Positions 1 through 8,198 of a DNA stretch of 54,016 nt are shown here, one piece after another (within the stretch, counting starts at the first letter, position 1; the number at the start of each line of letters is the position of its first letter). The position numbers and the translations under genes are program-made. The stretch covers positions 181,616-235,631 of the forward strand of contig NZ_AOIM01000037.1 of assembly GCF_000337575.1 (NCBI RefSeq), given 5' to 3'. The stretch is from Natrialba hulunbeirensis JCM 10989 (GTDB taxonomy: Archaea > Halobacteriota > Halobacteria > Halobacteriales > Natrialbaceae). The notes below the pieces were generated by a model. The model was not told the origin of the DNA. It ran no database searches and was given only the letters and a program-made list of their open reading frames with translations.

Positions 1-76
1 CGGCGGTTTCGTGGAGGTCGTCGTGGTACTCGTCGGGAACAACGAGTTTGACCGGCGCGGTGCGTCTGACCTCCAT
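1..76 (-). CDS. tnpB: TnpB RNA-guided nuclease, N-terminal stub cut by window edge
   Basis: Only the first 25 codons are in the window. The minus strand from the ATG at 74-76 reads MEVRRTAPVKLVVPDEYHDD and continues off the left edge. This start is characteristic of haloarchaeal IS1341-type TnpB proteins of IS200/IS605 elements, which are RNA-guided DNA nucleases. No tnpA is visible upstream, so the element is either TnpB-only or has its tnpA elsewhere. The upstream sequence (77-435) carries several perfect hairpins like those seen with the other transposon of this window. The catalytic part cannot be judged. Confidence 0.75.
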   Translation of the reverse strand, partial: MEVRRTAPVKLVVPDEYHDDLHETA

Positions 77-435
77 GTTTCAGATGTTGTTTCGACGATA
101 CGTAATAGTTCGGGAGTCAGTCGGCTATGGTCTCGTGGGTTATGTCGTGGAGTGTCGGCTTCTGCTCACGGGCCGCAGGCCCGTTCGCACGGCCCGAGGG
201 AGCTTGCTCCCTCGCTGTCCTCCCCGGCCTACTCGCTTCGTGCTTCCGACCAGTCGGAAGCCCTCGCTCCTTGAGGCCGGGGGCTCCGCCTCGAAATTGC
301 TGAGTTCGCCACGCGGTCAATCCAGCCCATACTGCGTTCAGTGTCCCATTGACGCGACCCACGCGCGACACCTCGTTGTGACGACGATCGACGAACCCTC
401 ACGATCAGGGGAAATTTCTTGGTTGTTGAATTTGA
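77..435. other. Non-coding upstream region of the truncated TnpB element
   Basis: No convincing gene. On the minus strand this is the leader of the tnpB stub and probably holds the left end of its element, but I could not place the boundary. It contains the hairpin cluster at 169-292. The 84-codon minus ORF at 117-371 reads through these palindromes and looks fortuitous. The promoter of the DHH gene at 445 should lie near the right end. Confidence 0.5.
169..292. repeat. Hairpin cluster upstream of tnpB stub
   Basis: Three perfect hairpins and one weaker one lie in 124 bp. They are CGGGCC-GCA-GGCCCG at 169-183, CGAGGGAGC-TT-GCTCCCTCG at 195-214, GCTTCCGAC-CA-GTCGGAAGC at 242-261, and GAGGC paired with GCCTC at 273-292. 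IS200/IS605 ends normally carry one subterminal hairpin recognised by TnpA; several in a row are unusual. Spacers here are longer and less regular than in the arrays at 25382 and 39318, so this may be a related but distinct group. Confidence 0.7.
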
Positions 436-444
436 GTGTCCGGT

Positions 445-1644
445 ATGGACGTTCAGCGCGCCTCGACGGAGATGGGGGTCGTCGAGGCGGCAACAGAGCG
501 GCCGGTCGCAGCTATCGAAAGCGCTGTCGATTCGCTCGAGGCGCTCGATCCGCTGGTGCTCTCCCTCCTGATTCTCACCATCGCCGGCCTCGGCCTCGGT
601 GGCTGGTGGATCGTTCGCTGGTTTCGCCGCCCGCCCGGTGTACGACTCCAGCGCGTGCTTGCCGACTACGACGACGTGACGGTGTTGATGCATCCGAATC
701 CCGACCCGGACGCGATGGCGTGTGCGATGGGGGTCGCTGCTATTGCGGACGATGTAGGGACAGAGACAACACTGCAGTATCCCGGCGAGATCCGCCATCA
801 GGAAAACCGCGCCTTCCGGACCGTGCTGGGACTCGACGTCGATCAAATCGCCGCGGGTTCGGAGCTCGCGAGCGACGCCGTCGTCCTCGTCGACCACAAC
901 ACGGCACGGGGCTTTACGGGTGCACAGACGGTCGAACCCGTCGCCGTCGTTGACCACCATCCCGGCAACGGTACGGGGACGAAGTTTACCGACGTGCGCA
1001 CGGAGTACGGCGCGGCGTCGACGATCATCGTCGAGTATCTCGAGGAACTCGGAGCCGTCACCGAGGCGGACGAGGAGGACGGACTCACGCTCACGGCCGA
1101 ACTGACAACCGGACTGCTCTACGGCATCCAGTCCGATACAGACCACCTGACCAACGGCTGCTCGCGGGCCGAGTTCGACGCCTGTGCGTACCTCTTCTCG
1201 GAGATCGACGAGGACCTTCTGGAGCGAATCGCGAATCCGCAGGTCAGCGACGACGTGTTGCAGATCAAGGCGACGGCGATCACCGAGAAGCGAATCGAGG
1301 GGCCGTTCGCGATCTGTGACGTTGGGGCGATTTCGAACACCGACGCGATCCCGCAGGCTGCGGACGAACTGATGCACTTAGAGGGCGTCACCGCCGTCGT
1401 CGTCTATGGCGAAAACGACGGCACGATTCACCTTTCGGGCCGGTCGCGCGACGACCGTGTCCACATGGGCGAAACACTGCGCCACGCGGTAAACGACATC
1501 CCGATGGCGAACGCTGGCGGCCACGCGCGGATGGGCGGCGGCCAGATCTCGGTCGATCACATGCGGGGGCTCGGCCCCTCCGACGGCGTCGACAAAGCCG
1601 AGTTCGAAGAACGGCTGTTTGCAGCGCTCTCCGGCGAACGGTAA
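445..1644 (+). CDS. Membrane-anchored DHH/DHHA1 family phosphoesterase
   Basis: A 399-residue protein of the DHH superfamily (RecJ/NrnA-type phosphoesterases acting on nucleotides or short oligonucleotides). Residues about 35-58 form one hydrophobic segment followed by basic residues (WWIVRWFRR), so the catalytic part should be cytoplasmic and tethered. Metal-binding motifs are clear: HPNPDPDAMA near residue 83, VLVDHN near 150 and VDHHPG near 168. The DHHA1 substrate-binding motif GGHARMGGGQ is near 356. The ATG at 445 is preferred over an in-frame GTG at 436. The substrate (nanoRNA, cyclic dinucleotide or ssDNA) cannot be told from sequence. It is a single-gene unit next to the TnpB element. 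Confidence 0.88.
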   Translation: MDVQRASTEMGVVEAATERPVAAIESAVDSLEALDPLVLSLLILTIAGLGLGGWWIVRWFRRPPGVRLQRVLADYDDVTVLMHPNPDPDAMACAMGVAAIADDVGTETTLQYPGEIRHQENRAFRTVLGLDVDQIAAGSELASDAVVLVDHNTARGFTGAQTVEPVAVVDHHPGNGTGTKFTDVRTEYGAASTIIVEYLEELGAVTEADEEDGLTLTAELTTGLLYGIQSDTDHLTNGCSRAEFDACAYLFSEIDEDLLERIANPQVSDDVLQIKATAITEKRIEGPFAICDVGAISNTDAIPQAADELMHLEGVTAVVVYGENDGTIHLSGRSRDDRVHMGETLRHAVNDIPMANAGGHARMGGGQISVDHMRGLGPSDGVDKAEFEERLFAALSGER

Positions 1645-1862
1645 TCCGCCTGTTATCATTTACAAACTCACGAACTTCCGAACAGAACAGCGCAGGTGAA
1701 CGCTTGCAACCAGTACAAAACGGTCGTCCGGCAATAGCTCGCGCGGTCGCTCGCTGCGGGCCCGGCGGAGGATGCGGTGGCCGTCGGCGGGCGAAATAAA
1801 GGGAGATAGAGCGGGACTTCGGTCAGTGAAGAGTGGGGCGCTAGGTACGACCCAACCCGGTC

Positions 1863-2033
1863 CTACCGGATCTCTTTCCACTCGGCAGCGCAGTCGGGAC
1901 AGATCCGAACCGTCTTGATCTGGTTCGGGTCGTTCTCGGTCTTCAGCGGCTTCTCACAATCATTGCAAACGAGGCGGTCGTAGGTGTCTTTGTCGAGTTC
2001 GCCCTCTCGAAGTGCCTTTCGGACAGATTTCAT
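1863..2033 (-). CDS. Small zinc-finger protein, HVO_0758-like
   Basis: A 56-residue protein starting MKSVRKALREGELDKDTYDR, with two CxxC knuckles (CNDC and CPDC) about 20 residues apart that should bind one zinc ion. It matches the haloarchaeal HVO_0758 family of small zinc-finger proteins, whose role is unknown. The longer reading frame upstream (to 2198) is rejected because the family begins at this ATG. It is divergent from the glycosyltransferase at 2206. Confidence 0.85.
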   Translation of the reverse strand: MKSVRKALREGELDKDTYDRLVCNDCEKPLKTENDPNQIKTVRICPDCAAEWKEIR

Positions 2034-2205
2034 GTTCACTGCTTTGGAAGGTCTAGAAGAAAAAGACCGGGGCTTCGCCGTTGACATAATGGCCCCCTCA
2101 GTGGGGTATCGGGCCCGATAACTGTCGGTACAAGAACACGTCATGGGATACCACGACAGCCGGTGAGTCGTGGCCGTTTTACCGATTCGCTCAAACACTC
2201 TACCG

Positions 2206-3465
2206 ATGGAGTACGTCCAGGAGCGGATCGCGACGCTTCACGACTTCCGCGCCCTCCGCGGACACCACACTGAGACCGAGACCGAGGACGAGGACGAGCG
2301 CCAACACCCCGTCGCTGCCGCGCCCGACACCGCCACCCCCGCGCTCGACCTCGACGCACACCTCCGCGAGACCGCCGTCATCGTCCCGATGGCCGGCCGC
2401 GAACACGAAAGTCCCGCCGCCGAGCGCGTGCTCGCCGAACTCGAGTCCCTCTCGCCTGCGCCCGCCGCCGTCTTCGTTCCCGTTCGCACCGCTCCGGACC
2501 GAATCGATGCGTTTCGCGAGTGGCTCGGCGGCTTCTCGTTGCCGATCCGCCTTCTCTGGTGTAACGCGCCCGCCGTCGAAGAGCGACTGGCGGATGCCGG
2601 ACTCCCCCATGGCCCGGAGACGGGGAAGGGACGCGACGTCTGGCTCGCGCTCGGCCCTGCTGCCGAGGCAGCCGACTACGTCGTCGTCCACGATGCGGAC
2701 GCGCGAAGCTACGAGGCCGACCACGTTCGCCGGCTCCTGGCACCGCTCTCGATGGCGGACCAGAACTTCGAATTCGTAAAAGGATACTACGCGCGTCTCG
2801 AGGATGAGCAGCTCTACGGCCGGCTGTTTCGGCTGTTCTACCGGCCGCTGTTGCGCGCGCTCGAAGCCGACCCCGGTGTCGCAACTGGTCGCAACCACGA
2901 AACTGACACGGCCATCCTCTCGTACCTCACCGCCTTCCGGTACGCGCTGGCCGGCGAATTCGCCATGACCGCCGCCCTCGCCCGACGCATCCGCGCCCCG
3001 CAGTCGTGGGGCCTCGAGGTCGGCGTCCTCGGCGACGCCTTCGAGCACGCCGGCTTCGCCGGCAGCGCGCAGGTCGACCTCGGCCACCACGTCCACGACC
3101 ACCGCGCCGTCGCCGGCGACACCGGCCTCGAAGGGATGAGCCGCGAAGTCGGCGCTACGCTCCTGGCGGTACTCGAGTCCGGCGGCATCGACCCCCACTA
3201 CGAGACGCTTCCCGAGCGCTACCTCGCGGCGGGCGACGAACTGGTCGAGCAGTACCGCGCGGACGCGGCGTTCAACGGACTCGAGTACGACCCGGCGAGC
3301 GAGCGGGCGCAGTTGGAGCGCTACGCCGGTGCGCTCTCCGAGCCGAGGCCGGACCGGCGACTGCCTCGGTGGACGGATGCACCGCTCACGCCAGCGGCAG
3401 TACTCGAGACCACCCAACCGTGGCTGGCTGATGGTGCCTGTCCGGAGCCGAGCGCGGATGACTGA
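2206..3465 (+). CDS. GT-A fold glycosyltransferase, GT81/GpgS-like
   Basis: A 419-residue protein. After an acidic N-terminus it shows a GT-A nucleotide-sugar fold: the metal-binding region VVVHDADAR near residue 160, then FVKGYYAR near 190, a conserved LAGEFAMTAALARRI stretch, SWGLEVGVLGDAF and AQVDLGHHVHDH. This order (DxD, KGYY, AGE, G-EVG-L-D, QVDLG-H) is that of glucosyl-3-phosphoglycerate and mannosylglycerate synthases (GT81). A role in making a glycosylated compatible solute or glycolipid headgroup is therefore plausible, but the acceptor is inferred. The ATG at 2206 is preferred over the upstream in-frame start at 2170. Confidence 0.75.
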   Translation: MEYVQERIATLHDFRALRGHHTETETEDEDERQHPVAAAPDTATPALDLDAHLRETAVIVPMAGREHESPAAERVLAELESLSPAPAAVFVPVRTAPDRIDAFREWLGGFSLPIRLLWCNAPAVEERLADAGLPHGPETGKGRDVWLALGPAAEAADYVVVHDADARSYEADHVRRLLAPLSMADQNFEFVKGYYARLEDEQLYGRLFRLFYRPLLRALEADPGVATGRNHETDTAILSYLTAFRYALAGEFAMTAALARRIRAPQSWGLEVGVLGDAFEHAGFAGSAQVDLGHHVHDHRAVAGDTGLEGMSREVGATLLAVLESGGIDPHYETLPERYLAAGDELVEQYRADAAFNGLEYDPASERAQLERYAGALSEPRPDRRLPRWTDAPLTPAAVLETTQPWLADGACPEPSADD

Positions 3466-3540
3466 GACGGCTCAGCCTCGCGTGTGACGATCCCGTGCGG
3501 TCCACAGCCAATCAGGGCCAGGGGTCAGGACGCCGGCTAT

Positions 3541-3550
3541 CAATATTTAT
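3541..3550 (+). promoter_or_regulatory. TATA box of the 3576 gene
   Basis: CAATATTTAT lies 26-35 bp before the ATG at 3576, the spacing expected for a leaderless haloarchaeal transcript. Confidence 0.5.
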
Positions 3551-3575
3551 CTGCGGACCACCCGTTACACCGCGT

Positions 3576-4055
3576 ATGAACGCGACCGCCGACGAACTGG
3601 CCGGTGTCGTCGACCTCTTCGGCGGGCTGACGCGCGCGGAACTCGAGCGCGCCCTCTCGGAGGCCGCCTACCGCGCGGACGGACAGTCCGTCGACGAGGA
3701 CGCACTCGAGACGGCGATTGAGGAGGCGCTCGCGTCGTTTGCGCTCGTCCGCTACGACAGCGACGCGAGCGAGGCCGACGCACCGTTGCTCGTCGCCGGT
3801 CCGACGGCGTTCCCGACGGTCCCGGACCACGCCGAGGACGTGCCACACATTCTCGACGTCGAGTCCCGCCGGCTCGACCGCGACGCACTCGGCGAGACCG
3901 CACACGACCGGTTCGCGACGGCGGTCGATCGCGCGCTCACGGACGGCGACGCGGGCCGACTCCAGACGCTTCTCGACATCAGCTACGATCTCGAAGCCTG
4001 GGCCCCGCTCGACCTGGCAGCCGAACGCGACGCACTCTCGGAGGCACTCGAGTGA
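3576..4055 (+). CDS. Conserved haloarchaeal protein, DUF7109-like
   Basis: A 159-residue acidic soluble protein starting MNATADELAGVVDLFGGLTR. The N-terminal 60 residues look helical (a repeated A/E/L pattern), followed by FPTVPDHAEDVPHILDVESR. No catalytic motif or membrane segment is visible. It resembles a haloarchaeal family I remember as DUF7109, though the number is from memory. The downstream Nudix gene starts one base after its stop, so the two are very likely co-transcribed from the TATA box at 3541. Confidence 0.75.
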   Translation: MNATADELAGVVDLFGGLTRAELERALSEAAYRADGQSVDEDALETAIEEALASFALVRYDSDASEADAPLLVAGPTAFPTVPDHAEDVPHILDVESRRLDRDALGETAHDRFATAVDRALTDGDAGRLQTLLDISYDLEAWAPLDLAAERDALSEALE

Positions 4056-4056
4056 G

Positions 4057-4653
4057 ATGAGTCGGCGACCCACCTTCGACCTCGATCCGGTGGTGGCACA
4101 CGAACCCACCGGGATCGACGACCAGCGGTTCGACGCCGCGGTGCTCGCGCCGGTCATCGACCGAGACGGTGAGGATCACCTGCTGTTCACTCGCCGTGCG
4201 GACCACCTCGGCGAGCACCCCGGGCAGATGAGCTTCCCCGGCGGCGGTGCGGAGTCGGTCGACGACACCATCCTCGATACCGCGCTCCGAGAGGCCAACG
4301 AGGAGATCGGTCTCGACCCCGAGGAAGCGGAAATCGTCGGCCAACTCGACGACATCCGCACGATCAGTGAGTACGCCGTCACGCCGTTCGTCGCGCGCGT
4401 CCCCGACCAGGAGTACGACCGGCAGGCCAGCGAGGTCGCCGAAATCGTCGTCCTTCCGCTCTCCGGGCTACTCGACCCCGAGAACTACGAGTACGAACAA
4501 CGAGAGCATCCCTACTACGGCGACATCGTCGTCCACTACTTCCACGTCGACGGCTCCACCGTCTGGGGCGCGACGGGCCGGATTCTCGTCCAGCTACTCG
4601 AGTTAGCAACCGAGTTCGAGGCTCCGGTTTCGGACGACCGCACGCGAGGCTAG
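4057..4653 (+). CDS. Nudix hydrolase, CoA pyrophosphatase-like
   Basis: A 198-residue Nudix protein. The Nudix box, GGGAESVDDTILDTALREANEEIGL, is at about residues 62-86 and keeps all G, R, E and EE residues that bind magnesium. The preceding QMSFPGG and the spacing resemble CoA pyrophosphatases (NudL/YeaB type), which split CoA into 3',5'-ADP and phosphopantetheine. The match rests on motif context only; other nucleoside diphosphate substrates are possible. It follows the 3576 gene with no gap. Confidence 0.85.
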   Translation: MSRRPTFDLDPVVAHEPTGIDDQRFDAAVLAPVIDRDGEDHLLFTRRADHLGEHPGQMSFPGGGAESVDDTILDTALREANEEIGLDPEEAEIVGQLDDIRTISEYAVTPFVARVPDQEYDRQASEVAEIVVLPLSGLLDPENYEYEQREHPYYGDIVVHYFHVDGSTVWGATGRILVQLLELATEFEAPVSDDRTRG

Positions 4654-4936
4654 GTCTCCGTTCCCCCGCCGAAAGAACCGCAGGGAACGTCACCTTTTTG
4701 CGCGCCCCGCTCACAACGGGTGTATGGTCGCACAGACGATGGATCGAGTTCCGCACGGGCACCAGTAGTTCCACCCGCAGTAGCTCCCGCGACAGTAACC
4801 CACGGAACCGCCGTCGACCTGTTTCTGTTCAGTTGCACCGTTCACACGGAGCGTCCGCTTCGTCTCGAACCACCAGCAGTCAGACACTCACAATTACTCC
4901 CATCAGTATCGACACCTCACTCCGAGGTGGTCGCCA

Positions 4937-5722
4937 ATGTTGACCACAAGTACCGTCTCGCGTGCCGGCCTGGATGCCATCGCGCTCAAACCAGCCGAGT
5001 GTGATATTGGGCGAGCAACGGCCATCCCGGCCGACACTATCGCGATCGACTACGAAGGCCGCGAACACGTCCCCGACCGGGAAACGATTGAGGACCTCGC
5101 AGCCGACACACAGGTCTTGCTGACGACCCCGGTCAGAGCCGACGGCTTCGACCCGCTCGGCGACGACTCGCTCGCCTCCGACCTGCCGGCCGCGGTCGAC
5201 CGCATCCTCGTCGCCGGCCACCCCGCCTACCTGACCGACGACGAACGCAGTCGCGCCGTCGCACCACGACTCGGGGCTGCACTCGAGTCCGCCCCAGATT
5301 CCTGGGTCGGTACCGAGAGCGTCGAGCGCATCGCGATGGCGACGGGCGCGACCCAGTACGACCTCCTCTCGCGGTCGACGCAACGGGAGCTACGTGCCCT
5401 GCGCGCGGCCGGTTTCGACGGCGACATCGCCGTCTACGCGCCGACGGTTCTTTCGGACGACGAAAACGTGATTCTCGATGCCGTTGGTGACTACGTCGCC
5501 CGGCGGCGGCCGGTCGCCTCGGCGCTGCCGGAAGACGGCGACGAGCAGACGGATTCACAGGCGACGGGTCGCGCACGAGAGGTGTTGCTCGCCGCCGCGA
5601 ACGACTACGCGCTCGTCGGCACGGAGGCCGACGTTCGCGAGCAGACTGACGCGCTGCGCGAGGCTGGCGGGACCAGCGTGGTCGGCTACCCGGCGCGCGA
5701 TATCGTGCCGTTCCTCGAGTAG
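4937..5722 (+). CDS. Conserved haloarchaeal protein, DUF7388-like
   Basis: A 261-residue soluble protein starting MLTTSTVSRAGLDAIALKPAECD. It has alternating beta-like and alpha-like segments (VLLTTPVRADGFDPLG, RILVAGHPAYL, GDIAVYAPTVL, TSVVGYPARDIVPFLE) that suggest a TIM-barrel or Rossmann-like fold; no catalytic motif stands out. It may belong to a haloarchaeal family called DUF7388 (from memory). The 283 bp before it hold no supported gene. It precedes the creatininase-family gene by 67 bp, but that gene has its own TATA box. Confidence 0.7.
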   Translation: MLTTSTVSRAGLDAIALKPAECDIGRATAIPADTIAIDYEGREHVPDRETIEDLAADTQVLLTTPVRADGFDPLGDDSLASDLPAAVDRILVAGHPAYLTDDERSRAVAPRLGAALESAPDSWVGTESVERIAMATGATQYDLLSRSTQRELRALRAAGFDGDIAVYAPTVLSDDENVILDAVGDYVARRRPVASALPEDGDEQTDSQATGRAREVLLAAANDYALVGTEADVREQTDALREAGGTSVVGYPARDIVPFLE

Positions 5723-5757
5723 GAGCGGCGGCTGTTTCTTCGCACGGAACGCCCGAC

Positions 5758-5765
5758 GATATAAG
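5758..5765 (+). promoter_or_regulatory. TATA box of the creatininase operon
   Basis: GATATAAG centred about 28 bp before the ATG at 5790, the position expected for a leaderless transcript covering 5790-7732. Confidence 0.55.
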
Positions 5766-5789
5766 TCACTCCGGCAACCAGCAGTGCGC

Positions 5790-6554
5790 ATGACACTGCT
5801 CGCAGAGCGAACCACGACCGACGCCGCCGCCGACCTCGAGGCGGCCGAGGTTGCCGTTGTCCCGACTGGAAGCACCGAACAGCACGGCCCGGCGCTCCCG
5901 CTCGGCATGGACCACATGGCCGCGCAGGCGTTCGCCCGCTCCGCTGCCGACCGCGACGACACTGTCGTCCTTCCGACGATCCCCGTCGGCGTCAGCGTCC
6001 ACCACCGCCAGTTCGACGGCACGCTATACGTCTCCGCGGAGACGTTCGAGCAGTACGTCGAGGAGACGATCGCGAGTCTCGCCGGGCACGGTGTCCGCAA
6101 GGCCGTCGTCGTCAACGGCCACGGCGGCAACAGCGGTGCGCTCCGGCGTGCTGCCAGAACGCTTCGCGACGAGGAAACAGCCTTCGCCCCGCCGTGGAAC
6201 TGGTGGGACAGCGTCGAGGACGTCGCCGCCGACCTGTTCGACGAAGACGGCGGCCACGCCGACGCGATGGAGTCGAGCCTCCTCTGGCACATCCGCGAAG
6301 ACCTCGTCCAGCCCGACGAACTCGAGGCCGCCGAAGCCGGCGCGAGCGAGTCCTGGGGCGAGTCGGTCCACGGCGCAGCGCTCGGGTTCGACACGATCGA
6401 CTTCTCCGAAAGCGGCGCGGTCGGCAGGCCGACCCAGGCCGACCCCGAAAAGGGGGAAGCGCTGTTCGAAGCCGGTGCCGACCAGCTCGACGCGCTGCTC
6501 GACTGGCTCGCAGCACAGCCACTCGAGGACTGCTGGGCGCGTGCGCACAAATGA
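5790..6554 (+). CDS. Creatininase-family amidohydrolase
   Basis: A 254-residue protein of the creatininase family, metal-dependent hydrolases that include creatinine amidohydrolase and the archaeal FAPy deformylase ArfB. Motifs: STEQHGP near residue 27 (Glu and His metal ligands), LGMDHM near 40 (Asp ligand), VVNGHGGN near 107, and GGHADAMESS near 155 (His and Glu). All metal ligands expected for the family appear present. The stop overlaps the start of the FAD oxidase by 4 bp (ATGA), so the two are translated together. The substrate is not determinable. A role in riboflavin/F420 synthesis (ArfB-like) or in breakdown of a cyclic amide are alternatives. Confidence 0.85.
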   Translation: MTLLAERTTTDAAADLEAAEVAVVPTGSTEQHGPALPLGMDHMAAQAFARSAADRDDTVVLPTIPVGVSVHHRQFDGTLYVSAETFEQYVEETIASLAGHGVRKAVVVNGHGGNSGALRRAARTLRDEETAFAPPWNWWDSVEDVAADLFDEDGGHADAMESSLLWHIREDLVQPDELEAAEAGASESWGESVHGAALGFDTIDFSESGAVGRPTQADPEKGEALFEAGADQLDALLDWLAAQPLEDCWARAHK

Positions 6555-7732
6555 GCGAGGACGCACCCGAACTCGCGGTCGGTGCCGACGCCTTTGTCGA
6601 GCAGGGTGCCGGCCACGCCGTCGCCGTCGTCGGCGCGGGAGCCGTTGGCGCGACCGCAGCGTACGACCTGGCTCGACAGGGAGCCGACGTAACGCTGTAC
6701 GAGCGCGGCACCGTCGCGAACGAGTCGAGCGGCCGCGCGGCTGGCGTCTGTTATGACGCCTTCGCCGGGCCGATCGACGCCGAAATCGCGAGCGACGCGA
6801 TCGAACGCTTCCGCGCGCTCTCGGGCGACGAGACGTTCCCGTTCACCGAGTGTCCCTACGTCTGGCTCGCCCGCGAGGGCGACGACCGACGCGCCGACGC
6901 GATCCGCGGCCAACTCGAGCGCATGCACGCACAGGGCGTCGTCGCACTCGAGATGACCGCCGACGAACTCGCGGAGCGATTCCCGGCCCTGCGGACCGAC
7001 GACGTCGCCGTCGCGGGCGTCGCGGGCGGCGCGGGCTACACCGATCCCGGCCAGTACACCGCCTGCCTCGCCGCGGCGGCGACCGGCGCGGGCGCGACAC
7101 TCGAGACGGAGACGCCGGTGAGCCTCGAGATTGATCCGGCACGGATCGTCCGCGACGATGGCACGACGGAGACGTACGACGCCGTGCTCGTCACTGCCGG
7201 CGCGCACACGAAGCGCCTGCTCGCGGACGCCGGCATCTCCATCGCACTCAAACCCTACCGCGTCCAGGCGCTCGTCGCAAGCTGTGACCACCCGGAGCCG
7301 ATGTGTTACGACGCGACCGGCGGCTTCTATCTCCGGCCGCATCCCGAGGGGCTGCTCGCCGGCAACGGCACCGAGGAGTGGGAGGCCGACCCGGACGAGT
7401 ACGACCGGGCGGCGAACGACGGCTTCGCCGACGACCTGCTCGAGCGCGTGCGCCACCGGCTCCCCGACGCCGCCGATATCGACCTCGAACGCGCCTGGGC
7501 CGGACTGTGTACGGCGACACCGGATCGAGATCCGCTGGTCGGCCAGCTAGAGGAAGGGCTGTACGTTGCAACTGGATTCCAGGGCCACGGCTTCATGCGC
7601 GCGCCGGCGATCGGTCAGCGGATCGCCGACCAGATTCTCGGCGGCGAGGGCATCGACGCCTTCGATCCGACCCGCTTCGACGGCGACGAGGAGTTCGACG
7701 TCGTCGAAGGGATGGGCGTTACGGACGACTGA
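6551..7732 (+). CDS. FAD-dependent amine/amino acid oxidase (DAO family)
   Basis: A 393-residue protein. A Rossmann FAD motif, VVGAGAVGATAAYDLA, begins near residue 27 and ends in the acidic residue of TLYERG. The C-terminal GLYVATGFQGHGFMRAPAIG is the usual second FAD-contact segment of the glycine oxidase/sarcosine oxidase (DAO) fold. An N-terminal extension of about 25 residues precedes the fold. It overlaps the creatininase-family gene by 4 bp, so the pair may hydrolyse a cyclic N-compound and then oxidise the product; that is an inference from neighbourhood only. Confidence 0.85.
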   Translation: MSEDAPELAVGADAFVEQGAGHAVAVVGAGAVGATAAYDLARQGADVTLYERGTVANESSGRAAGVCYDAFAGPIDAEIASDAIERFRALSGDETFPFTECPYVWLAREGDDRRADAIRGQLERMHAQGVVALEMTADELAERFPALRTDDVAVAGVAGGAGYTDPGQYTACLAAAATGAGATLETETPVSLEIDPARIVRDDGTTETYDAVLVTAGAHTKRLLADAGISIALKPYRVQALVASCDHPEPMCYDATGGFYLRPHPEGLLAGNGTEEWEADPDEYDRAANDGFADDLLERVRHRLPDAADIDLERAWAGLCTATPDRDPLVGQLEEGLYVATGFQGHGFMRAPAIGQRIADQILGGEGIDAFDPTRFDGDEEFDVVEGMGVTDD

Positions 7733-7819
7733 TCAGCGGTGCGTACAGCCAATATGAACGGCTGCACGCGGGTTTTCGCCACACCATGTTTTTTGCTCCT
7801 ACCGCGACAGGCGGGCAAA

Positions 7820-7848
7820 CGTTTTAGTCGTGTGGTGGAGTACCACAC
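7820..7848 (+). promoter_or_regulatory. TATA box plus palindromic operator of the Lrp-like gene
   Basis: CGTTTTAGT at 7820-7828 is a TATA-like element 30 bp before the ATG at 7858. Between it and the start lies a perfect inverted repeat, GTGTGGT-ggagt-ACCACAC (7830-7848). In a leaderless transcript this covers the initiation site, so a protein bound here would block transcription. Confidence 0.5.
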
Positions 7849-7857
7849 CTGCGAACG

Positions 7858-8100
7858 ATGGTTCACGCGTTTATCATGGTCAAGACGGCCGCCGGCAAGT
7901 CGGAGGGGCTCCTCTCACAGATTACTGACATCGAGTCCGTCGCGGGCGCTCACATCGTCGCGGGGAACTACGACATCATCGTCGAGATCGATGCCCCCGA
8001 AGTGTACGACGTGCTCAAGGCCGTCTCCTCGGATATTCAAGGTCTCGAGGGCGTGACCGACACGAAGACCTACATCGCGATGGACCAGAACGGCGACTGA
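7858..8100 (+). CDS. Stand-alone Lrp/AsnC ligand-binding (RAM) domain protein
   Basis: An 80-residue protein that is only the ligand-binding half of an Lrp/AsnC regulator. It starts MVHAFIMVKTAAGKSEGLL, continues HIVAGNYDIIVEIDA and ends TDTKTYIAM. There is no helix-turn-helix. In archaea such stand-alone RAM proteins assemble into rings that bind amino acids and may partner with full-length Lrp proteins. The palindrome in its own promoter (7830-7848) suggests control by a DNA-binding partner, since this protein cannot bind DNA by itself. Confidence 0.9.
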   Translation: MVHAFIMVKTAAGKSEGLLSQITDIESVAGAHIVAGNYDIIVEIDAPEVYDVLKAVSSDIQGLEGVTDTKTYIAMDQNGD

Positions 8101-8198
8101 CCACTACAACGGATCTGCCTTTTCGAGACCCGTTCACAGCGCATCGTGCTCGCTGCGGCGGGACGACGATACAGTGGGTCAGCAACACAGCACCCCAG

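Noticed and set aside
117-371. 84-codon minus-strand frame as a possible transposon gene
   Set aside because: It crosses three hairpins and has no similarity that I can recognise to TnpA or any TnpB part.
229-1377. 382-codon minus-strand frame opposite the DHH gene
   Set aside because: Shadow of the DHH gene; it runs through the hairpin cluster and has no motif.
5555-7456. 633-codon minus-strand open frame
   Set aside because: It lies antisense to the creatininase-family and FAD oxidase genes, whose motifs are clear. Long antisense frames are expected in high-GC haloarchaeal DNA, and this one has no domain.
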